From the NCBI RefSeq assembly GCF_004959765.1, contig NZ_SJZD01000001.1:434001-498000 (forward strand): DNA of 64,000 nt. The letters are read 5' to 3'. Within the stretch, counting starts at the first letter, position 1, and each line of letters begins with the position of its first letter. The notes below the pieces were generated by a model, which had not been told where the DNA came from, searched no databases, and saw only the letters and a program-made list of their open reading frames with translations. This DNA is from Flavobacterium sp. H122. GTDB taxonomy: Bacteria > Bacteroidota > Bacteroidia > Flavobacteriales > Flavobacteriaceae. Shown here one piece after another: positions 53,815 to 62,134 of this stretch. A program made the position numbers and the translations under genes.

Positions 53815-54852
53815 TTATTTTATAAATTCCACCTTTTGTTCTTCGGCATTTACACTGTCAAAAAAACCTTGTGAACTCATCCATTCATCACTGAATACTT
53901 TACTCATATAACGTGATCCGTGATCCGGCAGAATAGCAATTACTACGCTGTTCTCATCAAACTCACCTTCTTCATCATATTGTTTGATTGCCTGAATTAC
54001 CGCACCGGAGGTATATCCTGCAAAGATACCTTCTGTTTTTGCCAATGTACGTGTCATGTGGGCACTGTCTTCATCGGTCACTTTCACAAACTTATCAATC
54101 AAATCAAAATCTGTAGCCGAAGGAATTAGATTTTTCCCTAATCCTTCAATTCTGTAAGGATAAATTTCATCTGGATCAAACTCACGTGTTTCGTGGTATT
54201 TTTTCAATACAGAACCATAAGCATCAACGCCTAAAATACGGATATTCGGATTTTGTTCTTTTAAGAATTTTGCTGTACCTGACAATGTTCCTCCCGTTCC
54301 TGTACATGCAACAACGTGCGTAACATGACCGTTAGTCTGTTCCCAGATTTCAGGCCCTGTGGTTTTATAATGCGCCTCGATATTCAATTCATTAAAGTAC
54401 TGATTGATGTATACCGACCCTTTTGTTTCTTCATGCAAACGTTTTGCCACACTATAATATGAACGCTCATCATCGGCTGATACATGTGCAGGACAAACAT
54501 ATACTTTTGCCCCCATACATTTTAACATATCAATTTTATCCGGCGATGATTTTGAGCTCACAGCAAGAATACAATCATATCCTTTTATAATGCTCACCAT
54601 AGCCAAACTAAAACCCGTATTACCAGAAGTAGTTTCTACAATGGTATCGCCAGGTTTTAAAATTCCCCTGCGCTCAGCTTCTTCAATAATATATAATGCG
54701 ATACGATCTTTTGTGGAATGCCCGGGGTTGAAAGCTTCAACCTTTGCATAAAATTCACCTTTACAATCATTAGTAATCCGGTTAAGTCTTATAAGGGGTG
54801 TATTCCCAATTAGTTCTAAAATATTATTGTAAGCCTTAATATCTTTTCCCAT
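53815..54852 (-). CDS. PLP-dependent cysteine synthase/cystathionine beta-synthase-like enzyme
   Basis: A 345-residue fold-type II PLP enzyme. [17 protein letters not shown] opens the catalytic domain, [19 protein letters not shown] has the Schiff-base lysine (near residue 49), [17 protein letters not shown] is the substrate loop, and [15 protein letters not shown] holds the phosphate-binding loop. Without the C-terminal CBS regulatory pair of full cystathionine beta-synthases. It makes either cysteine from O-acetylserine or cystathionine from serine and homocysteine; the STKDR variant and length favour the latter subgroup, not proven. Backbone gene between the two arrays. Confidence 0.92.
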   Translation of the reverse strand: MGKDIKAYNNILELIGNTPLIRLNRITNDCKGEFYAKVEAFNPGHSTKDRIALYIIEEAERRGILKPGDTIVETTSGNTGFSLAMVSIIKGYDCILAVSSKSSPDKIDMLKCMGAKVYVCPAHVSADDERSYYSVAKRLHEETKGSVYINQYFNELNIEAHYKTTGPEIWEQTNGHVTHVVACTGTGGTLSGTAKFLKEQNPNIRILGVDAYGSVLKKYHETREFDPDEIYPYRIEGLGKNLIPSATDFDLIDKFVKVTDEDSAHMTRTLAKTEGIFAGYTSGAVIQAIKQYDEEGEFDENSVVIAILPDHGSRYMSKVFSDEWMSSQGFFDSVNAEEQKVEFIK

Positions 54853-54922
54853 ATTTATTTATACCAATTAGTCGTTGGAAATCAGACTTCCAAAACTTTG
54901 CAAATCTATGAATTTTTTTTAA

Positions 54923-57061
54923 TTATTTCTTAATTCCTTCTAAATCTAACAAGAAAGCGAATTCTTTTGCTATTTCCTTTAATGCTTCAAATCGCCCCGA
55001 AGCACCTCCGTGCCCGGTATCCATATTAGTATCTAAATATAATAAATTTTTATCAGTTTTTACAGTTCTAAGCTTAGCAACCCATTTTGCAGGCTCCCAA
55101 TACTGCACCTGTGAATCGTGCAGACCAGTAGTCACCAACATATTAGGATAGTTTTTAGGCGCAACATTATCATAAGGCGAATAAGACTTCATATACTCAT
55201 AGTATTCTTTTTCATTTGGATTTCCCCATTCGTCATATTCCCCTGTAGTCAATGGAATTGAATCGTCTAACATCGTCGTTACAACATCCACAAACGGAAC
55301 AGATGCAATTACACCATTATACAGTTCAGGATTCATATTTATCACAGCCCCCATTAATAATCCTCCGGCCGAACCACCTTCGGCATATAAATGCTTAGAA
55401 GACGTATACTTACTTTCAATCAGGAATTTCGAGCAATCAACAAAATCTGTAAACGTATTTTTCTTTTTCAGCAATTTACCGTCATCATACCACGGACGTC
55501 CAAGGTCTTCACCACCGCGGATATGCGCAATTGCAAAAATAAAACCTCTGTCAAGTAAACTCAGTCTTGTAGTTGAAAACGTACAGTCCATTGAATAGCC
55601 GTACGAACCGTAAGCATATTGCAGTAACGGATTGCCACCGTTCAGCTCAACACCTTTACGATAAACCAATGACACAGGAACTTTTACACCATCCCCTGCC
55701 GTTGCCCAGATACGTTTTTCCTCGTAATTGTTTTTATCAAATTTACCTCCTAAAACTTCCTGTTCTTTTTTGACTTCCTTTTCTTTAGTCTTCATATTGA
55801 AATCTATGACCGAAGAAGGTGTTTTTAAGGATTGGTATCCGTAACGAAGCACATCAGTATCAAAATCAACATTTGTAGAAGTATAGGCCGTATAGGTTTC
55901 GCTTTCAAACGGCAGGTAATATTCCCCTTGCCCGCTCCAAGGCATAATACGCAGTTTTGTCAATCCATTATTACGCTCTTCCACCACCAGATAATCTCTG
56001 AAAATTTCAATATCTTCAATCAAAACATCCTTACGGTGAGCAATTACATCGGTCCAGTTGTCTTTTGAAGTTGCCGTTTCGGGTGTTTTCATCAGTTTAA
56101 AGTTGGTCGCTTTATCCTTATTGGTCACTACATAAAAACTATCCCCAAAATGAGAAATACTGTACTCAAGACCACGGGTACGCTTTTGAAAAACTTTAAA
56201 TTCACTATCCGGAGTATCCGCATTCAGAATCTGAAATTCAGAAGTCATGGTACTTTGTGAGCCTATCACTAAATACTTTCTTGATTTTTCTTTATAAATG
56301 AATACACTGAATGTTTCGTCTTTTTCTTCAAATACCAAAACATCCTGAGACACATCCGTCCCTATTTTATGCTTGAAAATTTTATTGGAACGCAGCGTTA
56401 CCGGATCTTTAACCGTATAGAAAATCGTTTGGTTATCATTAGCCCAAACCGAACCTCCTGTACAATTTTCAATCTTATCAGATAAAATCTCACCGGTATC
56501 CAGGTTTTTAATTTGGATTGTATAAATACGGCGGCTCACTTTATCAACACCAAAAGCGGCGAACTTATTATCAGGACTTACACTCACGCCTCCTAATTGG
56601 AAATAAGCATGACCTTTTGCCAATTCGTTACAATTGAACATGATTTCCTCCGGCGCATCCAGACTCCCTTTTTTACGGGCGTAAATAGGATAATCACCCC
56701 CTTTTTCAAAACGGCTGATGTACCAGTAACCATTATACAGATAAGGAACCGAAGAATCATCTTCTTTAATACGGCCTTTCATCTCTTCGAACAATTCCTT
56801 TTGAAACTCCTTTGTATGAGCAGTCATTTGTTCGTAATATTTATTTTCGGCATTCAGGTAATCTATTACCTCTTTGTCCTCCCTTTGATTCAGCCAATAG
56901 TAATTGTCAATACGGATATCACCATGTTTTTCAAGCTGTTTAGGTACGATTTTAGCTACCGGAGGCTGTATATTTTTAGTCATCTTTTTTTGAGCTGTTA
57001 TAGTATTTATTGATGCAACAAAAATAAGGGTTGTAAATAGAAATGCAGAATAGTTTTTCAC
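54923..57061 (-). CDS. S9A prolyl oligopeptidase family, oligopeptidase B-like (PtrB-type)
   Basis: A 712-residue serine peptidase with a signal peptide (SINTITAQ, cleavage near residue 23), hence periplasmic. The N-terminal beta-propeller (residues 50-430) is followed by an alpha/beta-hydrolase domain with the catalytic serine in EGGSAGGLLMGAV, aspartate in GLHDSQVQYWEPAK and histidine in DTGHGGASGRFE. PYAYGSYGYS (QYAYGSYGYS here) is a family mark. Cleaves short peptides after basic residues in the better-known members. Start is GTG at 57061, divergent from ybaB. Confidence 0.94.
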   Translation of the reverse strand: MKNYSAFLFTTLIFVASINTITAQKKMTKNIQPPVAKIVPKQLEKHGDIRIDNYYWLNQREDKEVIDYLNAENKYYEQMTAHTKEFQKELFEEMKGRIKEDDSSVPYLYNGYWYISRFEKGGDYPIYARKKGSLDAPEEIMFNCNELAKGHAYFQLGGVSVSPDNKFAAFGVDKVSRRIYTIQIKNLDTGEILSDKIENCTGGSVWANDNQTIFYTVKDPVTLRSNKIFKHKIGTDVSQDVLVFEEKDETFSVFIYKEKSRKYLVIGSQSTMTSEFQILNADTPDSEFKVFQKRTRGLEYSISHFGDSFYVVTNKDKATNFKLMKTPETATSKDNWTDVIAHRKDVLIEDIEIFRDYLVVEERNNGLTKLRIMPWSGQGEYYLPFESETYTAYTSTNVDFDTDVLRYGYQSLKTPSSVIDFNMKTKEKEVKKEQEVLGGKFDKNNYEEKRIWATAGDGVKVPVSLVYRKGVELNGGNPLLQYAYGSYGYSMDCTFSTTRLSLLDRGFIFAIAHIRGGEDLGRPWYDDGKLLKKKNTFTDFVDCSKFLIESKYTSSKHLYAEGGSAGGLLMGAVINMNPELYNGVIASVPFVDVVTTMLDDSIPLTTGEYDEWGNPNEKEYYEYMKSYSPYDNVAPKNYPNMLVTTGLHDSQVQYWEPAKWVAKLRTVKTDKNLLYLDTNMDTGHGGASGRFEALKEIAKEFAFLLDLEGIKK

Positions 57062-57095
57062 TTTTATTTAGTTGTTTATTTATTTGCCAATTTAC

Positions 57096-57103
57096 TATTT
57101 TTG
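57096..57103 (+). promoter_or_regulatory. Promoter of the YbaB/EbfC gene
   Basis: TATTTTTG (57096-57103) matches TAnnTTTG, with a TTG at 57072-57074 spaced 21 bases upstream as a -33 element. It lies 26 bases before the ATG at 57129 and inside the longest open frame that begins at 57072, so the later start is right. Confidence 0.65.
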
Positions 57104-57128
57104 TTACACAATTTTAAATAAAAAAATC

Positions 57129-57455
57129 ATGTTTGGCGATATTATGGGAATGATGGGTAAATTAAAAGAGACCCAGCAAAAAATTGAAGACACTAAAAAA
57201 CGTCTGGACACCGTTTTAGTTGACGAAAAAAGCAACGATGGTTTACTGCAGGTAACTATCACCGCTAACCGTCACATAAGAAGCATCACTATTGATGATA
57301 CTTTACTGGAAGACAAAGAACAACTGGAAGATTATCTTGTCATGACAATCAACAAAGCCATTGAAAAAGCCACGGCGGTAAACGAAGCCGAATTAGGCGC
57401 TGTGGCAAAAGACGGCATGCCTAATATTCCCGGCATGGACGGATTATTTAAATAA
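57129..57455 (+). CDS. YbaB/EbfC-family nucleoid-associated protein
   Basis: A 108-residue DNA-binding dimer protein: [20 protein letters not shown] (helix 1), [20 protein letters not shown] (the central beta sheet), [20 protein letters not shown] (helix 3), ending [13 protein letters not shown]. YbaB/EbfC proteins bind DNA non-specifically and are often near dnaX/recR, not seen here. The start at 57129 gives the standard length; the upstream 19 codons (FIYLPIYYF) include a promoter element and are rejected. Followed by a terminator and then the left end of array 2. Confidence 0.93.
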   Translation: MFGDIMGMMGKLKETQQKIEDTKKRLDTVLVDEKSNDGLLQVTITANRHIRSITIDDTLLEDKEQLEDYLVMTINKAIEKATAVNEAELGAVAKDGMPNIPGMDGLFK

Positions 57456-57478
57456 CAAACATACCTTTTAAACAATAT

Positions 57479-57502
57479 TAACCTCTAAGCGATTGGAGGT
57501 TA
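57479..57502 (+). terminator. Terminator after the YbaB/EbfC gene
   Basis: TAACCTC and GAGGTTA separated by a ten-base loop, followed by TTTTATATATTTG. Confidence 0.6.
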
Positions 57503-57544
57503 TTTTATATATTTGAAAACAACATCAAATACTTATAAACGTTT

Positions 57545-57566
57545 GTTTTCGTTTGTAAACGAAAAC
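57545..57566. repeat. 22-base perfect palindrome at the left edge of array 2
   Basis: GTTTTCGTTT and AAACGAAAAC around GT. It lies 16 bases upstream of the first cassette box at 57583. Array 1 has an imperfect palindrome in the comparable place (36607-36638). Could be an operator or part of an insertion site; its role is unknown. Confidence 0.55.
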
Positions 57567-57620
57567 CTGCGTATATTTATGAGTTGTGCGCTATTTTACC
57601 AAACACGACTTGAATAGATT

Positions 57621-57995
57621 ATGAAAAATATTTTCTTATTATTTACATTCTTAGTACTTAGTTCTTGCCAAATAAATTCTCAGGAAAAATTTGATAAGGA
57701 AAAATGGCTCCTTAAAGAAAATAATAAGTACACATATCGCGAAAAAATGCTTGAAGATTTGGTGACGAATGTTCAATTAAAAGGTTTAACGAAAAAAGAA
57801 TTAATTGATTTATTAGGAAGATCTGAAAATATGTGGGAAACTGACAAACAACTATCCTATCCAATTTTACAAAATTATGATGAACCACCACATATCATCA
57901 ATCTTGTAATCGTAATAGATGAAAAAGATATTGTCGATTATTTTGAAATTATTGATAACCGCAAAATTAAAAACAGCGCACAACAGCGGTTTTAA
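57621..57995 (+). CDS. Small lipoprotein of unknown function
   Basis: A 124-residue protein with lipobox LVLSSC (Cys at residue 16). Mature part: EKFDKEKWLLKENNKYTYRE and LKGLTKKELIDLLGRSENMW, a pattern of SmpA/BamE-like small outer-membrane lipoproteins (the L-x-G-x-T-K-x-E-x-x-x-L-L-G motif fits), though that match is only at pattern level. The last residues NSAQQRF run through the 5' box of site T1, so coding sequence and site overlap by about 20 bases. Confidence 0.72.
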   Translation: MKNIFLLFTFLVLSSCQINSQEKFDKEKWLLKENNKYTYREKMLEDLVTNVQLKGLTKKELIDLLGRSENMWETDKQLSYPILQNYDEPPHIINLVIVIDEKDIVDYFEIIDNRKIKNSAQQRF

Positions 57996-58110
57996 GAAAT
58001 TGGGGGTTTAGGCAAAATTTAAAGGTAATTTTATATATTTGACTTCAGTCTTAAAGGAATGGTTCGGGAACAAAAATCCCCAACTTCTTAAAGCCGACGG
58101 GACGTTGGTA
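57975..58110 (+). repeat. attC-like site T1
   Basis: 5' box AGCGCACAAC (57975-57984) is a perfect 10-base complement of the opening GTTGTGCGCT at 57583, 14 of 15 with its flank. 3' box GTTGGTA at 58104-58110. Inner arms GCGGTTTTAAGAAATTGGGG against the 3' arm CCCCAACTTCTTAAAGCC pair almost completely. TATATTTG at 58034-58041. Confidence 0.7.
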
Positions 58111-58145
58111 GCAATTTTAACATAACATCATAGTGAATAGCTAAA

Positions 58146-58868
58146 ATGAGCGAATTCAAAAAACCGAAAGTATTATCTTTTAAAGAATTATTAAACAATT
58201 TGAAAAATAACCTTTCAATTATTTACTTATTGTCAGTAGTTTTTAGTATCATAATTGAAGCTCACTATTATAAAAAATTCGATATAAACATATTCTCATA
58301 TTTAGACTTAACAGAATATTTGATATACTTTTTTAAGAGTTTTTACCAATTTATAATTTCTGCTTTTATTACTTACTTTTCGTGCTATGTTGTGTTCCAT
58401 ACAATAGATTCTTTAAGATTTGCAACTAAAGCATATTCAATATCATTAACTATATTAAATATCGTTGGCTTCGCTTTTTCAATTATTTTATCGATTTTTA
58501 TTCTAAATAAACTTGATATTCCATTATACTTTTGGACAGGAATTATTACTAGTCTTATAGTTTGGTTTTTATATTACACACCAAAAAATTATAGTGAAAA
58601 ACAATTAGGCTTAAATGAATATAATGTCCCTTCAATAATTTTCCTTTTTTTAGTTTGTATTACTATCAGTTCTTATTATTATCATGAAGAATTACTTGAA
58701 AACAAAAAGAAAGTAAGTCTTGTGCTCTCATCAAACAAAACAATAGTGATTGGAACAAATCTGAAAATATTAGGAGAAACAAATAATTACATTTTCATAC
58801 GAGATTTAACAAACAAAAAAACTAAAATTATTAAGCGGGATAAAATTGAAGAAATAATTTACGAATAG
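58146..58868 (+). CDS. Membrane protein with small C-terminal domain, unknown function
   Basis: A 240-residue protein with about five membrane helices (residues 27-185) and a short soluble C-terminus (NKTIVIGTNLKILGETNNYI, then RDLTNKKTKIIKRDKIEEII) that probably lies outside the membrane. No family recognised. The layout, helices followed by a short beta-rich tail, resembles the gene at 63094 in the same array, without clear sequence identity. Single-gene cassette. Confidence 0.7.
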   Translation: MSEFKKPKVLSFKELLNNLKNNLSIIYLLSVVFSIIIEAHYYKKFDINIFSYLDLTEYLIYFFKSFYQFIISAFITYFSCYVVFHTIDSLRFATKAYSISLTILNIVGFAFSIILSIFILNKLDIPLYFWTGIITSLIVWFLYYTPKNYSEKQLGLNEYNVPSIIFLFLVCITISSYYYHEELLENKKKVSLVLSSNKTIVIGTNLKILGETNNYIFIRDLTNKKTKIIKRDKIEEIIYE

Positions 58869-58874
58869 AAAAAC

Positions 58875-59011
58875 TGCTACCAACAGTGGTTTTGCGAAAT
58901 TTGGGCTTTAAGGCTTAATTTAAAGTTGGTTTTGTATTTGTAAACTTTATCTAAACTCATACATTTGGGCTAACTAATCCCCAAACTTCGCAAAGCCACG
59001 GGACGTTAGCA
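58875..59011 (+). repeat. attC-like site T2
   Basis: 5' box TGCTACCAAC (58875-58884), a perfect complement of GTTGGTAGCA at 58104, 14 of 15 with flank. 3' box GTTAGCA at 59005-59011. Inner arms GTGGTTTTGCGAAATTTGGG and the 3' arm CCCAAACTTCGCAAAGCCAC pair at 18 of 20; one mismatch is A opposite C, the other T opposite G. Confidence 0.72.
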
Positions 59012-59034
59012 GCAAACCAAAAAAACCGCATAAA

Positions 59035-59463
59035 TTGATACTAATTAAAATTTTAGTTGTAATTTTCTTATTTTTAGTGTTATTGTTTATTTATGTATAT
59101 ATAATAAACAAAATAAGCGAAAAAAAACATAATGACTTTAAGAAAAGACTTGAAGGAAAATCATTGTATATTTTTACAAATAATAAAGATTTTCGAAATT
59201 TAAATAATCAGATTATACAAAAACTTGATGAAGAAATAATCCTTATCGAATTAGAGAATGGCAAAGTAAAATCCATTTATGATACGGATAAAATTCATCG
59301 CTTCATTAATTATGAAAAATTAAAAAAGTTTCCAATAACAATAAAAATAGTTGATCATAATATTATCTACAAAAGTTTTTACGCTGACTTTAAACAAGCT
59401 ATTAAAGATGAATCGCATGAAGAAATTCTTCCAGTAATGATAATCAATTGGTATAAAGAATAG
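59035..59463 (+). CDS. Small membrane-anchored protein of unknown function
   Basis: A 142-residue protein with one N-terminal membrane helix (residues 3-25, LVVIFLFLVLLFIYVYII) and a lysine-rich soluble domain (GKSLYIFTNNKDFRNLNNQI, FPITIKIVDHNIIYKSFYAD). No family recognised. Start is a TTG at 59035, because there is no in-frame ATG before the helix. Single-gene cassette. Confidence 0.65.
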   Translation: MILIKILVVIFLFLVLLFIYVYIINKISEKKHNDFKKRLEGKSLYIFTNNKDFRNLNNQIIQKLDEEIILIELENGKVKSIYDTDKIHRFINYEKLKKFPITIKIVDHNIIYKSFYADFKQAIKDESHEEILPVMIINWYKE

Positions 59464-59486
59464 TAACAAACTAAATTTAAGGTCAG

Positions 59487-59624
59487 TTGCTAACAGTGGT
59501 TTGGCGCAATAGCTAATTTACTCTTACTTCATATTTTTCTTTACGAAAATGTTTATCTTTAACAGAAAATAAAATGTTCGCAGGCATCGCTACTGCAAGC
59601 CAAGCCACAGGACGAACGTTAGCC
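59487..59624 (+). repeat. attC-like site T3
   Basis: 5' box TTGCTAAC (59487-59494); with flank it pairs at 11 of 14 with the opening at 59005. 3' box GTTAGCC at 59618-59624. Starts like the first subtype (AACAGTGGTTTGGCGCAAT) but its centre carries TTTATCTTTAACAGAAAATA, shared with T5 and T7: a chimera of subtypes. Confidence 0.62.
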
Positions 59625-59655
59625 GTCAGTTTAGCGAAACGAAAAACAGAATAAA

Positions 59656-60207
59656 ATGAAATTTGGAAACATTAAACCTAAGCTGATTATTTTGTCTGAT
59701 TTGTGGGGAAAAGAAAAATCCTATTGGGTAGACCATTATGTTACCATTTTGGAAAATAATTTCGAAATTAAGTATTATGACTGTTGCGAATTAGGTGAGT
59801 TAAATAAAACGGAATATTATGAAGAAAGCCTGCATGATCAATTTATTAATGGAGGAATAGAAAGGGCCGTTGAAAATCTAATAGAAAAAGAAAAAGATAA
59901 TATTCACATTTTAGCATTCAGTATTGGAGGCTTAATAAGTTGGAAAGCTAGCTTATTGGGACTTAAATCAGAAAGTATCTTTGCTATATCATCAACGAGA
60001 TTAAGAAAAGAAACAGAGAAACCAAATTGTATTATTCAACTATTTTATGGTGAAAATGATGAATATAAACCTGAAAGTAATTGGTTTTTAAAACTAAAAA
60101 TAGAAAACCAAATTGTGAAAAATGAAAATCACAATTTATATCAGAACAAAGAATTTGCAGAAATGTTAACCAAAAAAATTATTAAAAAAATAAAACCGAA
60201 CGGCTAA
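59656..60207 (+). CDS. Small alpha/beta-hydrolase-like protein
   Basis: A 183-residue protein with the nucleophile elbow in HILAFSIGGLISWKASL (serine near residue 98), IIQLFYGENDEY for the acid, and NENHNLYQNKEF for the histidine. The shortened length lacks a cap domain, as in RBBP9/YdeN-like or DUF-type small hydrolases. Substrate unknown. Its stop TAA lies in the T4 5' box (CGGCTAAC), so the box terminates the protein. Single-gene cassette. Confidence 0.78.
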   Translation: MKFGNIKPKLIILSDLWGKEKSYWVDHYVTILENNFEIKYYDCCELGELNKTEYYEESLHDQFINGGIERAVENLIEKEKDNIHILAFSIGGLISWKASLLGLKSESIFAISSTRLRKETEKPNCIIQLFYGENDEYKPESNWFLKLKIENQIVKNENHNLYQNKEFAEMLTKKIIKKIKPNG

Positions 60208-60338
60208 CAGCTGTTTTATGACATTGCGGGGCTTGGCTTGTGTTTAGAAAATTCTCCGAATTTTCTCTGTGAAGTTTTTTACTTGTAAACTTTTGGCTAA
60301 ATTTACCGCAACGTCATAAAGCTGGCGGGACATTAGCC
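60199..60338 (+). repeat. attC-like site T4
   Basis: 5' box ACGGCTAAC (60200-60208) pairs perfectly with the opening GTTAGCCGT at 59618, then after a one-base bulge continues with five of six bases. 3' box is ATTAGCC (60332-60338), the only one with A for G. Inner arms TTTATGACATTGCGG and the 3' arm pair except for an A-C position. Confidence 0.66.
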
Positions 60339-60364
60339 GTAATTTTAACCTAAATCGTGTATAA

Positions 60365-61633
60365 TTGAAAAATAAGCTTTTGAAAGGAATAAAATACTTA
60401 TGTATCACTTTACTTTTATGTTTACTTTATGGCTTTACCGTCAAAAAATATGACAACTACTCAGGTAAAGAATATGTTCAATACTGGGAAGAAAATAAAA
60501 ATTTATTTGAGTCAGTTAAGCAGAATGAAAATTTAACCTTTAGAAATTTGGATGAGTACATAAAAACAAACAATTTGTTTCTTTATGGAGAATTTCACGG
60601 AATAAAGGAAACAACAAAGATTGATTTTGAACTCATCAAATATTTAAATAAAAAAGCCGGAATGAAAATTCATTTGGCAGAGATTGATTTTAGTCAAGCC
60701 TATTTTCTAAATGAATATTTGAAAAATGGAGACGAAAAACTTATTGATTACGTTTTAAAAAGTTGGATAATCTATCATGGACACAATAATTTTGATTACA
60801 AAAACAAATGGATTCAAATTCGTAAACTAAACGGAATAAATTCTGAAGATTCACAAATCAGAGTTTATGGAATTGATAAGGTTCAAAATATAAATGTTAC
60901 CAAAAATCACTTAAAAATACTTTTAGGTAGAATAAATCTATCAATAGACTTTCCAAAAGAAGAGAATTTATTTTTAGAATGGACAAAAGATAAATTGCCC
61001 AAACTTATTTCTACAATAAATCTAAAATCAACAAACATAAATTATGTAACAGATATTGAGCATATCAGAAAAAATCTGGTTGATTATAAAACAACTACTA
61101 GAGAAAATATTATGTTTTTAAATTTCAATGATTTGTATAAAAGATATGATTTTAAAGGGCAAAAAATTTATGGCTATTTTGGTGAAGCACATGTTCTACA
61201 AAAAGAAATGAATAACAAGAAAGATTTTGGAGCACTTGTAAAAAACCCAAATTCGCCTGTTAAAGACAAAACATATACTATTATATCCAGATATTTAGAT
61301 AGCTATATGGATGCTCCTTCTAAATATTTACCTTTTTTCTTAAGAAGCAACAAAAAACACACGAAAACAGGAGTTTCTTGCGATAATACTTTTTCGCTTT
61401 ATCACTTCGGAATTAGCGATTTAAAAAATATAACAAATAAAAAAACAAATACGTTTTTTGATATAAACAAGTCAACATCACCTTACAAAAATTCATTAAG
61501 GCTAATAAAAAGTACAGGTTTATTAAGTCTCATTTCCGGAATGAAAATCACAGATAAAAAAACATCAACGACTGACTATGCTCAGGGAATAATTTTAATA
61601 AGGAATTCTGATTGGGCAGAGCCGTTAAAATAA
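60365..61633 (+). CDS. Erythromycin-esterase-like / TIKI-superfamily protein
   Basis: A 422-residue protein with an N-terminal membrane anchor (YLCITLLLCLLYGFTV). LFLYGEFHGIKETTKIDFEL supplies the E-x-H motif, then IHLAEIDFSQAYFLNEYL, IRVYGIDKVQN and IYGYFGEAHVLQKEMN. This pattern is that of the EreA/ChaN/TIKI metal-hydrolase superfamily. It is distant from the true Ere macrolide esterases, so resistance should not be assumed. Start is a TTG at 60365. Single-gene cassette. Confidence 0.78.
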   Translation: MKNKLLKGIKYLCITLLLCLLYGFTVKKYDNYSGKEYVQYWEENKNLFESVKQNENLTFRNLDEYIKTNNLFLYGEFHGIKETTKIDFELIKYLNKKAGMKIHLAEIDFSQAYFLNEYLKNGDEKLIDYVLKSWIIYHGHNNFDYKNKWIQIRKLNGINSEDSQIRVYGIDKVQNINVTKNHLKILLGRINLSIDFPKEENLFLEWTKDKLPKLISTINLKSTNINYVTDIEHIRKNLVDYKTTTRENIMFLNFNDLYKRYDFKGQKIYGYFGEAHVLQKEMNNKKDFGALVKNPNSPVKDKTYTIISRYLDSYMDAPSKYLPFFLRSNKKHTKTGVSCDNTFSLYHFGISDLKNITNKKTNTFFDINKSTSPYKNSLRLIKSTGLLSLISGMKITDKKTSTTDYAQGIILIRNSDWAEPLK

Positions 61634-61637
61634 AAAC

Positions 61638-62107
61638 TACGGCTAACAAAGAACTGTGCTTAAAAACAAATTAAAATTTGAATTTTTAGTTATTTATCTG
61701 CCGTTTGCTTCTGTGATTTTCATTATATAATACTCCCGATTCAGCAATTGCAAATGCCTGTTTTAAAAGTTTGTTGCATACCGCTATTAATGCCAGTTTC
61801 TTGCTTTTCATAACCATAAAAAACCAGTTCGCATCTAAAAAAAAAACTGTACGAAATAAAAGTAGAAAAGAGAGGGGATTATCATTGTTGACGGAATCTA
61901 TAGTTCCTGCGGTTATTTAAAACCTTACTTCTCTCTTTTGTTCTTACCTTTTTTATGTAATTTTAAAAAATGTAAACTTAAGGCGGTTACGCGCAATTGC
62001 GAGTTTTGTGGTAAATTCACGTTCTCGCTTCGCAATAATTTTTATCTTTAACAGAAAAAAATCGGTTCCGAACTTCGCAACTGACGCGAAGCCACGAGAC
62101 GTTATAG
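61638..62107 (+). repeat. attC-like site T5, split by insertion
   Basis: 5' box TACGGCTAAC (61638-61647) pairs with the opening ATTAGCCGTA at 60332. About 330 bases of foreign sequence follow, with an IS110-type fragment. The second part from about 61982 (GCGGTTACGCGCAATTGCGA) pairs with the 3' arm TTCGCAACTGACGCGAAGCC. It ends with 3' box GTTATAG (62101-62107). TATCTTTA, one base off the -7 consensus, at 62043-62050. The whole 501-base gap is explained by this. Confidence 0.55.
61686..61835 (-). pseudogene. C-terminal remnant of an IS110-family transposase
   Basis: On the minus strand 49 codons read ...VMKSKKLALIAVCNKLLKQA and FAIAESGVLYNENHRSKRQI, ending in a stop at 61686. This is the recognisable C-terminal tail of IS110-family (DEDD) transposases. 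The catalytic and serine-containing parts are missing, so it is dead. It lies between the two halves of attC-like site T5. A short inverted repeat, AAAAGAGAG and CTCTCTTTT, flanks the following 70 bases. Confidence 0.6.
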
Positions 62108-62134
62108 GCAAACTTAAAAACAGACAACAGTAAA

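Noticed and set aside
57072..57128. Longer N-terminus for the YbaB/EbfC protein
   Set aside because: It contains both promoter elements, and the family starts at the ATG at 57129.
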